From positions 496,001-560,000 of the forward strand of contig NZ_CP129121.1 of the NCBI RefSeq assembly GCF_030406665.1: DNA of 64,000 nucleotides, given 5' to 3'. The translations under genes and the position numbers were made by a program. Shown here piece after piece: positions 31,461 through 40,138 of this stretch. The stretch is from Halomonas halophila. Its GTDB lineage: Bacteria; Pseudomonadota; Gammaproteobacteria; Pseudomonadales; Halomonadaceae. Under the pieces are notes generated by a model, which did no database searches, was not told where the DNA came from, and saw nothing but the letters and a program-made list of their open reading frames with translations. The first letter of the stretch is position 1. Every line of letters starts with the position of its first letter.

Positions 31461-34286
31461 TCAGGCATCGTCGTCGAGAAGGGGGGCCAGCGGTCGTGGC
31501 CGTCCAAGGTGGAAGCCCTGGCCGTAGGTGATGCCGTAGGCCTTGAGCAGCGGCAGCACCTGTTCGTTGTCGACGAACTCGGCGATGGCCTGCTTGCCGA
31601 AGCCGGCGGCCAGGTCGGCGATGGCCCGGACGATCACACGACTGTCGGAACTGTCGGTCAGGTGGCGGATGAAGGAGCCGTCGATCTTGATGTAGTCCAC
31701 CGGCAGCTGCCCCAGGTAGTGGAAGCTGCTGAATCCCACCCCGAAATCGTCGAGAGCGGTGCGGCAGCCCAGGTCGCGCATCGCCTGCAGCACGCCCCGA
31801 GCCGTGGAGAAGTCAGTGACCGCCGCGGTTTCCGTCACTTCGAGGATCAGCTGGTGCGGATCGGCGCCGCTGTCGGCCAGCTCCTCGGCGAGAAACTGCT
31901 CGAGCCCCCTGTCGTGCAGCGACTGACCGGAGAGATTCACCGCCAGGCTGATGCCTCGCGCCTGGAGCCGCCTCAATGCCTGGAGGCTGTGGCGTAGTAC
32001 CCAGCGGTCCAGCTGCACGATCATGCCGTTGCGTTCGGCAACCGGGATGAAGTGGCCTGGCGAGACCAGGCTGCCGTCCTCCTCGCGCATCCGGACCAGC
32101 ACCTCGTAGTGCTTCACGTCGCGATCCTCGAGGCGCATGATGGGCTGCACCATCAGCACGAAATCGTCTTCCTGCAGGGCCTTGCGCAGCCGCTCGACCC
32201 AGTAGACCCGCTCCTTCAGCTCGCTCTTGGCATTCTCCAGCGTGGAGAGCAGGTGCCAGCGCTGGTGGTGGTGTTCCTTGGCCTTGTACATGGCCACGTC
32301 GGCGCTGGCCAGCAGGTCGGCGGGCGTGTCGCCGTGAGCGGGGTACTGGACGATGCCGATGCTGGCGATGGCGCGGTGGAGTCGTCCACTGGCCCGGAAC
32401 TGGATGGCCTCGAGCAGCTGGTTGCACTGCTGCGCCGTGCCGATCGCCCGGTCGGCATCGGCGCCTTCGAGCAGCAGGGCGAATTCGTCGCCGCCCAGCC
32501 GAGCCAGGCTGCCGCGTCGTCCCACATGGAACTGCAGCACGTCGGCGACTTCCCGCAGCAGCCGGTCGCCGGCGTGATGGCCGCTCAGCTCGTTGACCTC
32601 CTTGAACTGGTCCAGGTCGAGCAGCAGCAGGGCCCCTTGGCCGCCGCGAGCCAGCGCCGCCTGCACGAGCTCCTGGAAGTGACGCCTGTTGTGAAGCTCG
32701 GTCAGCGGGTCGCGTTCGGCCAGCCAGGTCAGGCGGCCCTCGGCGGCCTTGCGCTCGGTGATGTCGAGCCCCACCGAGAGGCGTGCCATGCCGGCGTCGC
32801 CGCCGCCGGTCAGCGGCGCGTGATACCAGACGATGGTGTGGACCCGGCCATCCACGGTGAGCAGGGGGCGCTCTTCTTCCTCGGCGCCGGCGGCATCGGC
32901 GATCGGTGAATGACCGGGCAGCGGGAAGATGTCATCGAAGCGGCGACCGATCAGCGTCGTCTCGTCGACCTCGAGGATCGACAGCGCATAGGCGTTGACC
33001 AGGCTGATACGCCCCGCGCTGTCCTGGGCGATGATGAACACCCGGGCGGTGTCGAGCAGGCCGCTGACGAAGTCGCGCTCCCGAGCCAGTTCGTCGACGC
33101 GCTCGGCGAGCTGCTCGCCCCGGGCCTGCACCTCGCCTTCGAGCCGTTCGAGCTGCCGGGAGAGCTCGACCGTGGTGCCCTCGAGCACGTCGATCTCGTC
33201 GGGCCAGCGTTTCGAGGTGGCGGGGATGGCCTGGCGGGCCTCGTCGAAGCCACCACGGGCCAGGGCCGGCAGTACACCGGCGACGCGCCGCAGACGCGCC
33301 ATGGGGCCGAGCAGGATGGCCAGCAGCAGCAGCTCGGCGGCGAGCCAGCCGGCCACGCCAGCGCCCAGCAGGACCCGGGTGTCGTGGTTGATGGCGAGCA
33401 CCTGGTCGGTGATATCCGAGATCAGCAGGAGGTAGCCGGCACCGTCAGTGGATCGAATCCGGGTCACGGGAATGGCCGACAGTTCCTTCAGGCGCTGCGC
33501 GTGGGGCAGCTGTAACGGGCCGTCGGCAAGCGTGTCCAGCGAGACCCGCTCGGCGGCCCGTCGCAGCAGTGACAGGCCCGGCTGCTCCTCGGTCAGGGCC
33601 AGCAGCTGGCCTTGCCACGCGGACAGCCGACGAGCCGGCACGGCGTCGTTGCTTGAGCGGGAAGAGGCGGCCAGCAGCGCGACCTCGCTGTCCGAGACCG
33701 ACTTGACCTGGAGAATCACGTCGGCGAGCGTGCGCGACAGGATGACCAGGCCCACGCTGCGCCCGTCGATCAGTACCGGCACGGCGGCATACTGGCGGCA
33801 GCCGACGTCGCAGCGCAGGGTCGTCAGCGGTGTCTCCGTACGGATCACCTGTGAGATCCAGTCCTGGATCGGTCCGCTGTGCTCCGGCGCGCTGCCCCAG
33901 TGCGCCATCGCCTCGCCCCGGGTGTCGAAGATCCGGATCTCGTCGATGCCCGCGTCCAGCTGCAGGCTCGGCCATTGGGCCGCCAGCGAGGCACGCACGG
34001 CGGCGTGATCGTCGGCTTCCAGGGCCTCGCCCAATCCCGAGGAGGCCGCGGCCAGGCCGGCCAGCTGGCGCAGCCCTTCTTCCGAGCGCTGCAGGATCAG
34101 GCGCACCTCGCGGTGATGGAGCGCATGCTGCTGCAGGCGGCTTTCCTGGAACTGGCGCGTCAGGGTGGTATGGCTCAGCCAGCTGAACAATGAGACCAGC
34201 ACCAGCAGCAGCAGGCTGCTGAGTGCGATCACACGCCAGGTCAGGCTCAGGGGGCGGCGCTGGCGAAACAGCGGGGGCAGGGTCAT
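31461..34286 (-). CDS. GGDEF/EAL membrane protein with PAS domain (c-di-GMP turnover)
   Basis: A 941-residue inner-membrane sensor. Spans lie at about 19-38 and 305-327, enclosing a periplasmic sensory domain with a Cys pair (CDVGC, 159-163). A HAMP-like/coiled region leads to a PAS domain (about 405-515), a GGDEF domain with intact RLGGDEF (GGDEF 598-602) and no RxxD inhibitory site, and an EAL domain with the variant EVLVR (728-732). Other PDE residues are kept: N784, E816, DDFG (846-849), K867, E903, Q923. Both cyclase and phosphodiesterase activity are possible. ATG 34286 follows AAGGAA; a longer frame to 34478 is a shadow. It follows the porin gene. Confidence 0.93.
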   Translation of the reverse strand: MTLPPLFRQRRPLSLTWRVIALSSLLLLVLVSLFSWLSHTTLTRQFQESRLQQHALHHREVRLILQRSEEGLRQLAGLAAASSGLGEALEADDHAAVRASLAAQWPSLQLDAGIDEIRIFDTRGEAMAHWGSAPEHSGPIQDWISQVIRTETPLTTLRCDVGCRQYAAVPVLIDGRSVGLVILSRTLADVILQVKSVSDSEVALLAASSRSSNDAVPARRLSAWQGQLLALTEEQPGLSLLRRAAERVSLDTLADGPLQLPHAQRLKELSAIPVTRIRSTDGAGYLLLISDITDQVLAINHDTRVLLGAGVAGWLAAELLLLAILLGPMARLRRVAGVLPALARGGFDEARQAIPATSKRWPDEIDVLEGTTVELSRQLERLEGEVQARGEQLAERVDELARERDFVSGLLDTARVFIIAQDSAGRISLVNAYALSILEVDETTLIGRRFDDIFPLPGHSPIADAAGAEEEERPLLTVDGRVHTIVWYHAPLTGGGDAGMARLSVGLDITERKAAEGRLTWLAERDPLTELHNRRHFQELVQAALARGGQGALLLLDLDQFKEVNELSGHHAGDRLLREVADVLQFHVGRRGSLARLGGDEFALLLEGADADRAIGTAQQCNQLLEAIQFRASGRLHRAIASIGIVQYPAHGDTPADLLASADVAMYKAKEHHHQRWHLLSTLENAKSELKERVYWVERLRKALQEDDFVLMVQPIMRLEDRDVKHYEVLVRMREEDGSLVSPGHFIPVAERNGMIVQLDRWVLRHSLQALRRLQARGISLAVNLSGQSLHDRGLEQFLAEELADSGADPHQLILEVTETAAVTDFSTARGVLQAMRDLGCRTALDDFGVGFSSFHYLGQLPVDYIKIDGSFIRHLTDSSDSRVIVRAIADLAAGFGKQAIAEFVDNEQVLPLLKAYGITYGQGFHLGRPRPLAPLLDDDA

Positions 34287-34330
34287 GTCGCCGGTTCCTT
34301 GGCTGTCATGAAGGAGCGGTCCGCACAGGG

Positions 34331-35551
34331 CTAGAAGCGAAACGCGATCTGGAACAGCAGCATGTCCCAGTAGCGGTCCGTGTCCGACGGGTCGGGGTTG
34401 TCCTGGGCAGGCAGCCAGCCGGTGCCATCGATGTAGTGATATTCGCCGGCCAGCATGATCCGCGGCGTGGGCGTCCATTGCAGGCCGAAGGTCCAGTCCC
34501 GGGCGAACTGCGAGTGGTCCGGGCCGGCGCCGCTGGCGGCGTAATCGTCGCCGGAGGGATCATCCCGGTTGGCCACGAGACGGTCGTAGCGTACCAGCCA
34601 CTGCCAGTCGTCGAGGAAGCGCCGCTGGTATTGCAGGTACCAGCTCTCGCCGGTGGTATCGAAGTTGAAGCGCGGGTCGTTGAAGCCTTCCAGACCGGAG
34701 TTGCGCAGCGCGTACTCGGCGGTGAGGCTCCAGAGCTCGGCGTTGTACTGCAGTGACAGCACCCAGGGCCGGAAGTAGAAGTCGCCATCGCTGAGGCCGC
34801 TCTGGTGCGAGTCGAAGCGAGCCCCGACATCGGCATGGCTCAGGGCGGTGATGATGCGACCGCCGTCATGCTCGTAGCGCAGCTGGGCGATAGCGGAGGT
34901 GTCCGGGTCAAGATCGCCAGGAATGCGGTCCAGTCGAAGGGTCTCGAGCAGGTCGTCGCCGGCCTGGACGCGGCCGACGCCAGCTTGAAAGCTCAAGGTG
35001 CCCTGAGGCAAACGTTCCTCGTAGTAGCTCAGCACGCCGTCCGCGGAAAGTGCCAGCGAGCGGGTGCGATCGAAGTAGATCGACTGCGGCAGCAGGATGC
35101 CGGGGCGGGTGAAGGCCACGTCTCTGGTCTGATTGTAGAAACCGAAGGGGTTCTTGAAGCGCCCCAGCTGCACGCCGATATTGCGCTGCTGATTCGACTG
35201 AAGCTGATAGTCGATCAGGCCGTAGTCCAGCTTCGGCTCGGCATCGCCGCGCTCGCCGCCGGCTCGACGGCTGAGCACCTGGGCGGCGAGCAGGACATCC
35301 TCGTGGGGGCGCAGCGACACGTTGGCGCCGATCTCGGTGAATTCCAGGCTGCCGCCATGATCGCTGCTGGGGCCGAAGAAGTCGTTGTCGTCGGTGATGA
35401 CCAGGGCCTGGCTCAGGAAGCCGTGCAGCTGCAGGGTGTCCAGCACCTTGCCTGGTTCGGCCTGCGCCGGGACGGCAACGGCCAGCAGCATCGCGCCGAC
35501 AGCCCCGAAAAGGCGTGTCCTATTCCATGGTGATGACTTGGACGCGGTCAT
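34331..35551 (-). CDS. Outer-membrane porin-like beta-barrel protein
   Basis: A 406-residue secreted protein with a signal peptide ending VAVPAQA-EPG near residue 31. The mature part alternates polar and hydrophobic residues as in beta-barrels, with many aromatic strand ends, and closes with the C-terminal Phe of outer-membrane proteins (MLLFQIAFRF). LQLHGFLSQALVITDDNDFFG and LGRFKNPFGFYNQTRDVAFTRPG resemble porins found beside PstS-like genes. ATG 35551 lies inside the 3' end of the upstream gene (32-bp overlap), so the two are translationally linked. Substrate unknown. Confidence 0.85.
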   Translation of the reverse strand: MTASKSSPWNRTRLFGAVGAMLLAVAVPAQAEPGKVLDTLQLHGFLSQALVITDDNDFFGPSSDHGGSLEFTEIGANVSLRPHEDVLLAAQVLSRRAGGERGDAEPKLDYGLIDYQLQSNQQRNIGVQLGRFKNPFGFYNQTRDVAFTRPGILLPQSIYFDRTRSLALSADGVLSYYEERLPQGTLSFQAGVGRVQAGDDLLETLRLDRIPGDLDPDTSAIAQLRYEHDGGRIITALSHADVGARFDSHQSGLSDGDFYFRPWVLSLQYNAELWSLTAEYALRNSGLEGFNDPRFNFDTTGESWYLQYQRRFLDDWQWLVRYDRLVANRDDPSGDDYAASGAGPDHSQFARDWTFGLQWTPTPRIMLAGEYHYIDGTGWLPAQDNPDPSDTDRYWDMLLFQIAFRF

Positions 35552-35969
35552 CCAGCTTCTCCCTTTCCAGATAGCCCAGGGCGCCTGGGGTGTCGGCAAT
35601 TCGTTCGAGCATCTCCGCCTGGGTGCTCACTCGCTCGGGGGCCTGCCCCGTGCCGGAAAACACCGCACGATCCCAGGCCAGCTGTAGCTGGTGGGGATAG
35701 ACCGAAAGCCGCTGCTTGACGAAGCGGGCATGCACGGGGTGGCGGTTGGGCAGCACGAAGATGCGGGCGGCCTGTCCGTTCGGCCAGGTACGCTGTCGCA
35801 TGGCGAAGAGCGCTCGGGTGATATCGCGGGTCAGCGATTGCGTGGTGACGTCCGGATGGGCGACCAGCAGCACCGTCTGTGCCTCGTCATCGTCTCCCTG
35901 GTCCGCCGCGACCCATGGCGCGACGCTCAGCAGCGCGAGGCCAATGGCCATTACCACACGCCGGAGCAT
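35520..35969 (-). CDS. Small periplasmic PstS-like (phosphate-binding-type) protein
   Basis: A 149-residue secreted protein: signal MLRRVVMAIGLALLSVAPWVAA, then a single short domain with VLLVAHPDVTTQSLTRDITRALFAMRQ (ends VLLVA and AMRQ) and APERVSTQAEMLERIADTPGALGYL, as in truncated PstS-type proteins. Full PstS proteins have two lobes and over 300 residues, so this is a one-lobe form and probably a sensor or adaptor rather than a transporter component. The ATG 35969 has GGGAGGG upstream. It is first in the unit with the porin, the GGDEF/EAL protein and the acyltransferase. Confidence 0.78.
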   Translation of the reverse strand: MLRRVVMAIGLALLSVAPWVAADQGDDDEAQTVLLVAHPDVTTQSLTRDITRALFAMRQRTWPNGQAARIFVLPNRHPVHARFVKQRLSVYPHQLQLAWDRAVFSGTGQAPERVSTQAEMLERIADTPGALGYLEREKLDDRVQVITME

Positions 35970-36301
35970 TCGGGCCCTCCCGGCCATGACACGAGCTTGG
36001 GGGTAACGCCACTGGGCGGGCGGCATGGCAGTTGGAGGCTTCGGGTGGCGCGGATAGGGCTCCATCCGGGAGCCGGCAATGAAGGCGAACAGGATGGGGA
36101 CGATGGCGCTATCTCCCTGTCGACTCGTCGGGGGTTATCGTTATGCATCTCTCGGAGCGCCTCTGCCGAGGTGGACGGTGCGGGGCCCGCTGAGCGTTTC
36201 GGCACAGCTTACCTTTATCAGTGCATGACGAAAAGATAATGCAAATTGGCCCCTTCTGCTTGTGGTCATGAGGCTCGGCGGCACTGCCGCCGAGCCCGCT
36301 C
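35970..36301. other. Intergenic region between the PstS-like gene and nhaD
   Basis: 332 bp upstream of the PstS-like gene and downstream of nhaD, both on the minus strand. It should contain the promoter of the PstS-porin-GGDEF unit. Apart from the nhaD hairpin (36272-36296) and an AT-richer patch at 36205-36250, I see no ORF with a ribosome site and no repeat. Confidence 0.5.
36272..36296 (-). terminator. Hairpin after nhaD
   Basis: A perfect 11-bp stem (GGCTCGGCGGC / GCCGCCGAGCC) with a 3-base loop, 5 bp after the nhaD stop. It lacks a T tract. Confidence 0.6.
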
Positions 36302-37777
36302 TCAGCCGTAGACGCCGAAGCTGCCGGCATTGATCCACAGATGAGTGACGACGCTGGCGGCATATCCCAGGGCGATCACCGGTGACCAGCGCAGGTGGCC
36401 CATGAAGGTATAGTTGCCCCGCGCCTGGCCCATCAGCGCGACGCCGGCCGCCGAGCCCACCGACAGCAGGCTGCCGCCGACCCCGGCGGTGAGCGTGATC
36501 AGCAGCCAGTGGCCGTGGGACATCTCCGGCTCCATGGTCAGCACCGCGAACATCACCGGGATGTTGTCGACCACCGCCGAGATGACGCCGAGGACGATGT
36601 TGGCGCCGGTGGCGTTCCAGCCGGTGTAGAGAGCGTCGGAGAGCAGCGCCAGGTAGCCCATGAAGCCCAGCCCGCCCACGCACATCACCACGCCGTAGAA
36701 GAACAGCAGGGTATCCCACTCGGCCCGGGCCACCCGCTTGTAGACATCGAAGGGCACCACGCTGCCCAGCTGCTCGAGCATCTTCCAGTCGCCGCGCTGG
36801 GTGTAGAGGGTGCGCTTGCGCTCCAGCGAGCGAGGCAGCGTCTGGCGCAGGTAGTAGCCGAAGAACTGCAGGTAGCCGAGCCCGGTCATCATGCCCAGCA
36901 CCGGGGGCAGATGCAGCAGCGTATGACAGGCCACGGCGGTGCTCACGGTGAGCAGGAACAGCACGATGATGCGCCGCGCCCCGCGCTTGAGGACGACATC
37001 CTCCTCGAGGCTGGCCGGCACGCGGTTCTTGATGAAGAAGCTCATCACCGCGGCGGGAATCAGGAAGTTCACCAGCGACGGCACCAGCAGGGCGAAGAAC
37101 TCCTGGAAGTGCACGATGCCGGCCTGCCAGACCATCAGGGTGGTGATGTCGCCGAAGGGACTGAAGGCGCCGCCGGCATTGGCCGCCACCACGATGTTGA
37201 TGCAGGCCAGGTTGATGAAGGGCTTGTCGCCCTCGGCGACCTTGGTGACCACCGCGCACATCAGCAGCGCCGTGGTCAGGTTGTCCGCCACCGGCGAGAT
37301 CACGAACGACAGCACGCCGGTCATCCAGAACAGGGTCCGGTAGCTGAAGCCCTTGCGCACCATCCAGGCGCGCAGGGCATCGAAGACGCCGCGCTCGTCC
37401 ATGGCGTTGATGTAGGTCATCGCCACCAGCAGGAACAGCATCAGCTCGGTGAACTCGAGCAGGGTGATGCGGAAGGCATGTTCCGACTCGCTCGACATCC
37501 CGGACTGCACATAGACCCAACCGATCAGCCCCCAGATCAGGCCCGCCGCCACCAGCACCGGCTTGGACTTGCGCATGTGGAGCTTTTCCTCGGCCATGAC
37601 CAGCGCATAGGCCAGCACGAAGATCATCACCGCCAGGCCGCCGACGAACGACTGCGTCAGGTCCAGCGAGCCGGTCGCGGCGGCGGCGGGCGAGGCGAGC
37701 AGCGACAGCATGGCAAGGGCCAGCCAGCGGGCGGCGGGCAAGCGAGAGCGAGGCGGTGAACGATGGAGTGTCTGCAT
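36302..37777 (-). CDS. nhaD: Na+/H+ antiporter NhaD
   Basis: NhaD exports Na+ (and Li+) in exchange for protons and is common in halophilic and marine gammaproteobacteria. The 491-residue protein has a signal-like N-terminus ending SPAAAAT and about 12 spans. Family motifs include FVLAYALVMAEEKLHMRKSK, FVISPVADNLTTALLMCAVV, NIVVAANAGGAFSPFGDITT and VDNIPVMFAVLTMEPEMSHG. Three nearby in-frame ATGs (37813, 37789, 37777) are possible; none has a strong ribosome site, and I give the shortest. It is single, and divergent from the DUF3581 gene. Confidence 0.94.
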   Translation of the reverse strand: MQTLHRSPPRSRLPAARWLALAMLSLLASPAAAATGSLDLTQSFVGGLAVMIFVLAYALVMAEEKLHMRKSKPVLVAAGLIWGLIGWVYVQSGMSSESEHAFRITLLEFTELMLFLLVAMTYINAMDERGVFDALRAWMVRKGFSYRTLFWMTGVLSFVISPVADNLTTALLMCAVVTKVAEGDKPFINLACINIVVAANAGGAFSPFGDITTLMVWQAGIVHFQEFFALLVPSLVNFLIPAAVMSFFIKNRVPASLEEDVVLKRGARRIIVLFLLTVSTAVACHTLLHLPPVLGMMTGLGYLQFFGYYLRQTLPRSLERKRTLYTQRGDWKMLEQLGSVVPFDVYKRVARAEWDTLLFFYGVVMCVGGLGFMGYLALLSDALYTGWNATGANIVLGVISAVVDNIPVMFAVLTMEPEMSHGHWLLITLTAGVGGSLLSVGSAAGVALMGQARGNYTFMGHLRWSPVIALGYAASVVTHLWINAGSFGVYG

Positions 37778-38024
37778 GGCGACGATCATCCCGTGGTGAA
37801 GTGTGTGGAGCATCCGGAAAAAGGGGGTTCACCCAACAGCCTACTGAGACGTGGCGCCGACGGGATTGCCCCTTTGGTAGGGGATAGCGGAGCGGATCAA
37901 CGCTAAGGTCGCAGTCGGATGTCGGGATTCGGCGCCCGAAGCGGGAAAAATTGTGGCATCATCTGCTCCCTCCGGTGATGACCGGAATCGCATCGCCAAC
38001 GACTTCAGGGCAGGCTCTCGACGC

Positions 38025-38738
38025 ATGTTTCTCGATGATTACCACTCGCGCACGGACTCGCGGCTCTGCATCACCGCCGAGCAGGCGAGCCGTTTCGCCA
38101 AGCGCGTCGCCGGTGACTTCAACCCCATTCATAACCCGGATGCGCGGCGCTTCTGCGTGCCCGGCGACCTGCTCTTCGCCCTGGTCCTGGCTCGTTACGG
38201 CCTCTCCCAGCACATGACCTTCCGCTTCCTGAGCATGGTCGGCGCCGAGGTGCCGCTGGCCTTCGACGAGGACGACGACGGCCGGATCCGGGTGCGCGAC
38301 GACAGCGGCAAGTGCTATCTCGAGGTGGAGCGAAGCGGTGACATCACCCGCGACGAAGCCGTGGTCGAGGCCTTCACGCGCTGCTACGTGGCTTTCTCCG
38401 GCAAGAACTTCCCGCACTACCTGAAACCGCTGATGGAAGACCGCGGCGTGATGTTCAATCCCAAGCGTCCGCTGGTGATCTACGACAGCATGGGCTTCTC
38501 GCTGGAGCGCCTGGACGGCATCGAGCCGGGGCTGGAACTGGCGGATGCGTCGCTGGACGTGGTCGGCAAGCGCGGTGATGCGCTGCTCGAGTTCCGCATC
38601 ATGGCCGACGGCGAGGAAGTCGGCACCGGCTCCAAGAAGCTGGTGGTCAGCGGGCTTTGCGACTACGACGCCTGCACCATGGACGCCGTGGTCGAGGAGT
38701 TCTATCGCCTCAAGGCGGCCCACGACGCCGAGGCCTGA
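38025..38738 (+). CDS. DUF3581 family protein (hot-dog-like)
   Basis: A 237-residue cytosolic protein. The N-terminal motif EQASRFAKRVAGDFNPIHNP, with the DFNPIHN signature of MaoC-like hot-dog dehydratases, and the length match DUF3581, a gammaproteobacterial family without assigned function. ATG 38025 (MFLDDYHSRTDSRLC) is the family start; the frame is open to 37953 with unrelated sequence. It is divergent from nhaD and followed by a clear terminator. Binding of an acyl thioester is a reasonable inference, not shown. Confidence 0.85.
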   Translation: MFLDDYHSRTDSRLCITAEQASRFAKRVAGDFNPIHNPDARRFCVPGDLLFALVLARYGLSQHMTFRFLSMVGAEVPLAFDEDDDGRIRVRDDSGKCYLEVERSGDITRDEAVVEAFTRCYVAFSGKNFPHYLKPLMEDRGVMFNPKRPLVIYDSMGFSLERLDGIEPGLELADASLDVVGKRGDALLEFRIMADGEEVGTGSKKLVVSGLCDYDACTMDAVVEEFYRLKAAHDAEA

Positions 38739-38776
38739 GCCCCTCACCTCACCGGGTTCGCCCCACCGTGCTCGAC

Positions 38777-38800
38777 AGGACCGCCCTCCGGGGCGGTCCT
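38777..38800. terminator. Terminator between DUF3581 gene and chrA
   Basis: A perfect 10-bp stem (AGGACCGCCC / GGGCGGTCCT) with loop TCCG and a short T run, between convergent genes. Confidence 0.75.
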
Positions 38801-38834
38801 TTGCGTCTGGGTCCACATGTCTGGCCTCGGGCGG

Positions 38835-40022
38835 TCAGGGCGACGACGGCAGCCCCAGCAGCATGCCGCCCAGGCCGCATAGCAGCACCACCCACCAGGC
38901 CGGGCGCTGCCACACCGTCAGCAGCAGAAAGCCCACCAGGGCCAGCGCGAACTCCGCCGGCCCCAGGATCGCGCTGGTCCACACCGGCTGGTACAGCGTC
39001 GCCGCCAGCAGGCCGACCACCGCGGCGTTGGCGCCGCGCATCACCGCCTGCAGTCCCGGACGGGTGCGCAGGGCGTTCCAGAACGGTATCGTCCCTGCGA
39101 GCAGCAGCATCCCCGGCAGGAAGATCGCCCCCAGCGCCAGCAGCGCGCCGGGCACCCCGTTCGTGGCCATGCCCAGATAGGCCGAGAAGGTGAACAGCGG
39201 CCCCGGCACCGCCTGGGCCGCGCCGTAGCCGCTGAGGAAGGCGTCCGGCGATACCCAGCCCGGCTGCACCACCTCGGCCTCAAGCAGCGGCAGCACCACA
39301 TGGCCGCCGCCGAACACCAGCGCGCCCGAACGGTAGAAGGCGTCCACCAGGGCGATGCCCTGACCGATGCCGGCCTGGGCCAGCAGCGGCAGCCCGATCA
39401 ACAGGCCGGCGAAGGCCAGCAGGCAGGCGGCGCCCGTGCGCTTGCCAAGGCCGATGTTCAGCACCGCCGGTCGTACCTGGCCGGCCTCGCGGAAGATCAG
39501 CCCGCCGGCCAGGGCGCCGAGCACGATGGCCAGCAGCTGGCCCATCGGGCCGTTCACCGCCAGCACCAGCAGCGTCGCGGCCACGGCGATGGTGGCACGG
39601 CGCCGGTCGGGGCACAGGCGGCCCGCCATGCCCCAGACGGCATGGGCGACGATGGCTACCGCCACCACCTTCAGGCCGTGCAGCAGGCCGTTGCCGAGCG
39701 GGCCGGACAGGCTTCCCGCGCCCAGCGCGAAGGCCATCAGCAGCAGCGCCGAGGGCAGGGTGAAAGCTGCCCAGGCGGTCAGGGCGCCTAGCGGGCCGCC
39801 GCGCAGCAGGCCCAGGGCGAAGCCGACCTGGCTGCTGGCCGGGCCCGGCAGGAACTGGCACAGCGCCACCAGGTCGGCGTAGGCGTGCTCGTCGAGCCAG
39901 CGGCGGCGCACCACGAACTCCTGGCGGAAATAGCCGAGGTGGGCGACGGGGCCGCCGAAGGCGGTCAGGCCCAGCAGCAGGAAGGTGCGGAAGACGTCGG
40001 CGACGCGAGAGGGTGGGGACAT
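38835..40022 (-). CDS. chrA: Chromate transporter ChrA (two-domain)
   Basis: A 395-residue bidomain CHR protein that pumps chromate out of the cell. Each half carries the family motif: LGLTAFGGPVAHLGYFRQEF (about residues 17-36) with LCQFLPGPASSQVGF, and in the second half LVFGGGHVVLPLLEAEVV with YGAAQAVPGPLFTFSAYLG. About 10-12 spans. ATG 40022 follows GGAG; the longer frame to 40205 is not ChrA-like. No chrB regulator is adjacent. It is divergent from the CorA-type gene. Confidence 0.93.
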   Translation of the reverse strand: MSPPSRVADVFRTFLLLGLTAFGGPVAHLGYFRQEFVVRRRWLDEHAYADLVALCQFLPGPASSQVGFALGLLRGGPLGALTAWAAFTLPSALLLMAFALGAGSLSGPLGNGLLHGLKVVAVAIVAHAVWGMAGRLCPDRRRATIAVAATLLVLAVNGPMGQLLAIVLGALAGGLIFREAGQVRPAVLNIGLGKRTGAACLLAFAGLLIGLPLLAQAGIGQGIALVDAFYRSGALVFGGGHVVLPLLEAEVVQPGWVSPDAFLSGYGAAQAVPGPLFTFSAYLGMATNGVPGALLALGAIFLPGMLLLAGTIPFWNALRTRPGLQAVMRGANAAVVGLLAATLYQPVWTSAILGPAEFALALVGFLLLTVWQRPAWWVVLLCGLGGMLLGLPSSP

Positions 40023-40138
40023 GATGGCTCCGGACAGGATGTGGCAAGGCGAGCTGATGGATGGCCGCGTGCGGGGTGGGCAAACGCCGGCCCATGCCGC
40101 AAGATGCCGACATTGTCCCGTCAAAGGATGACCGAGCG

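Noticed and set aside
36395..37759. A 454-codon plus-strand frame opposite nhaD
   Set aside because: It is the complement of nhaD with His/Gln/Gly-rich translation, a shadow.
37814..38024. Sodium or pH riboswitch ahead of nhaD
   Set aside because: A small CCCC/GGGG stem is visible, but I could not match it to any known Na+ or pH riboswitch layout.
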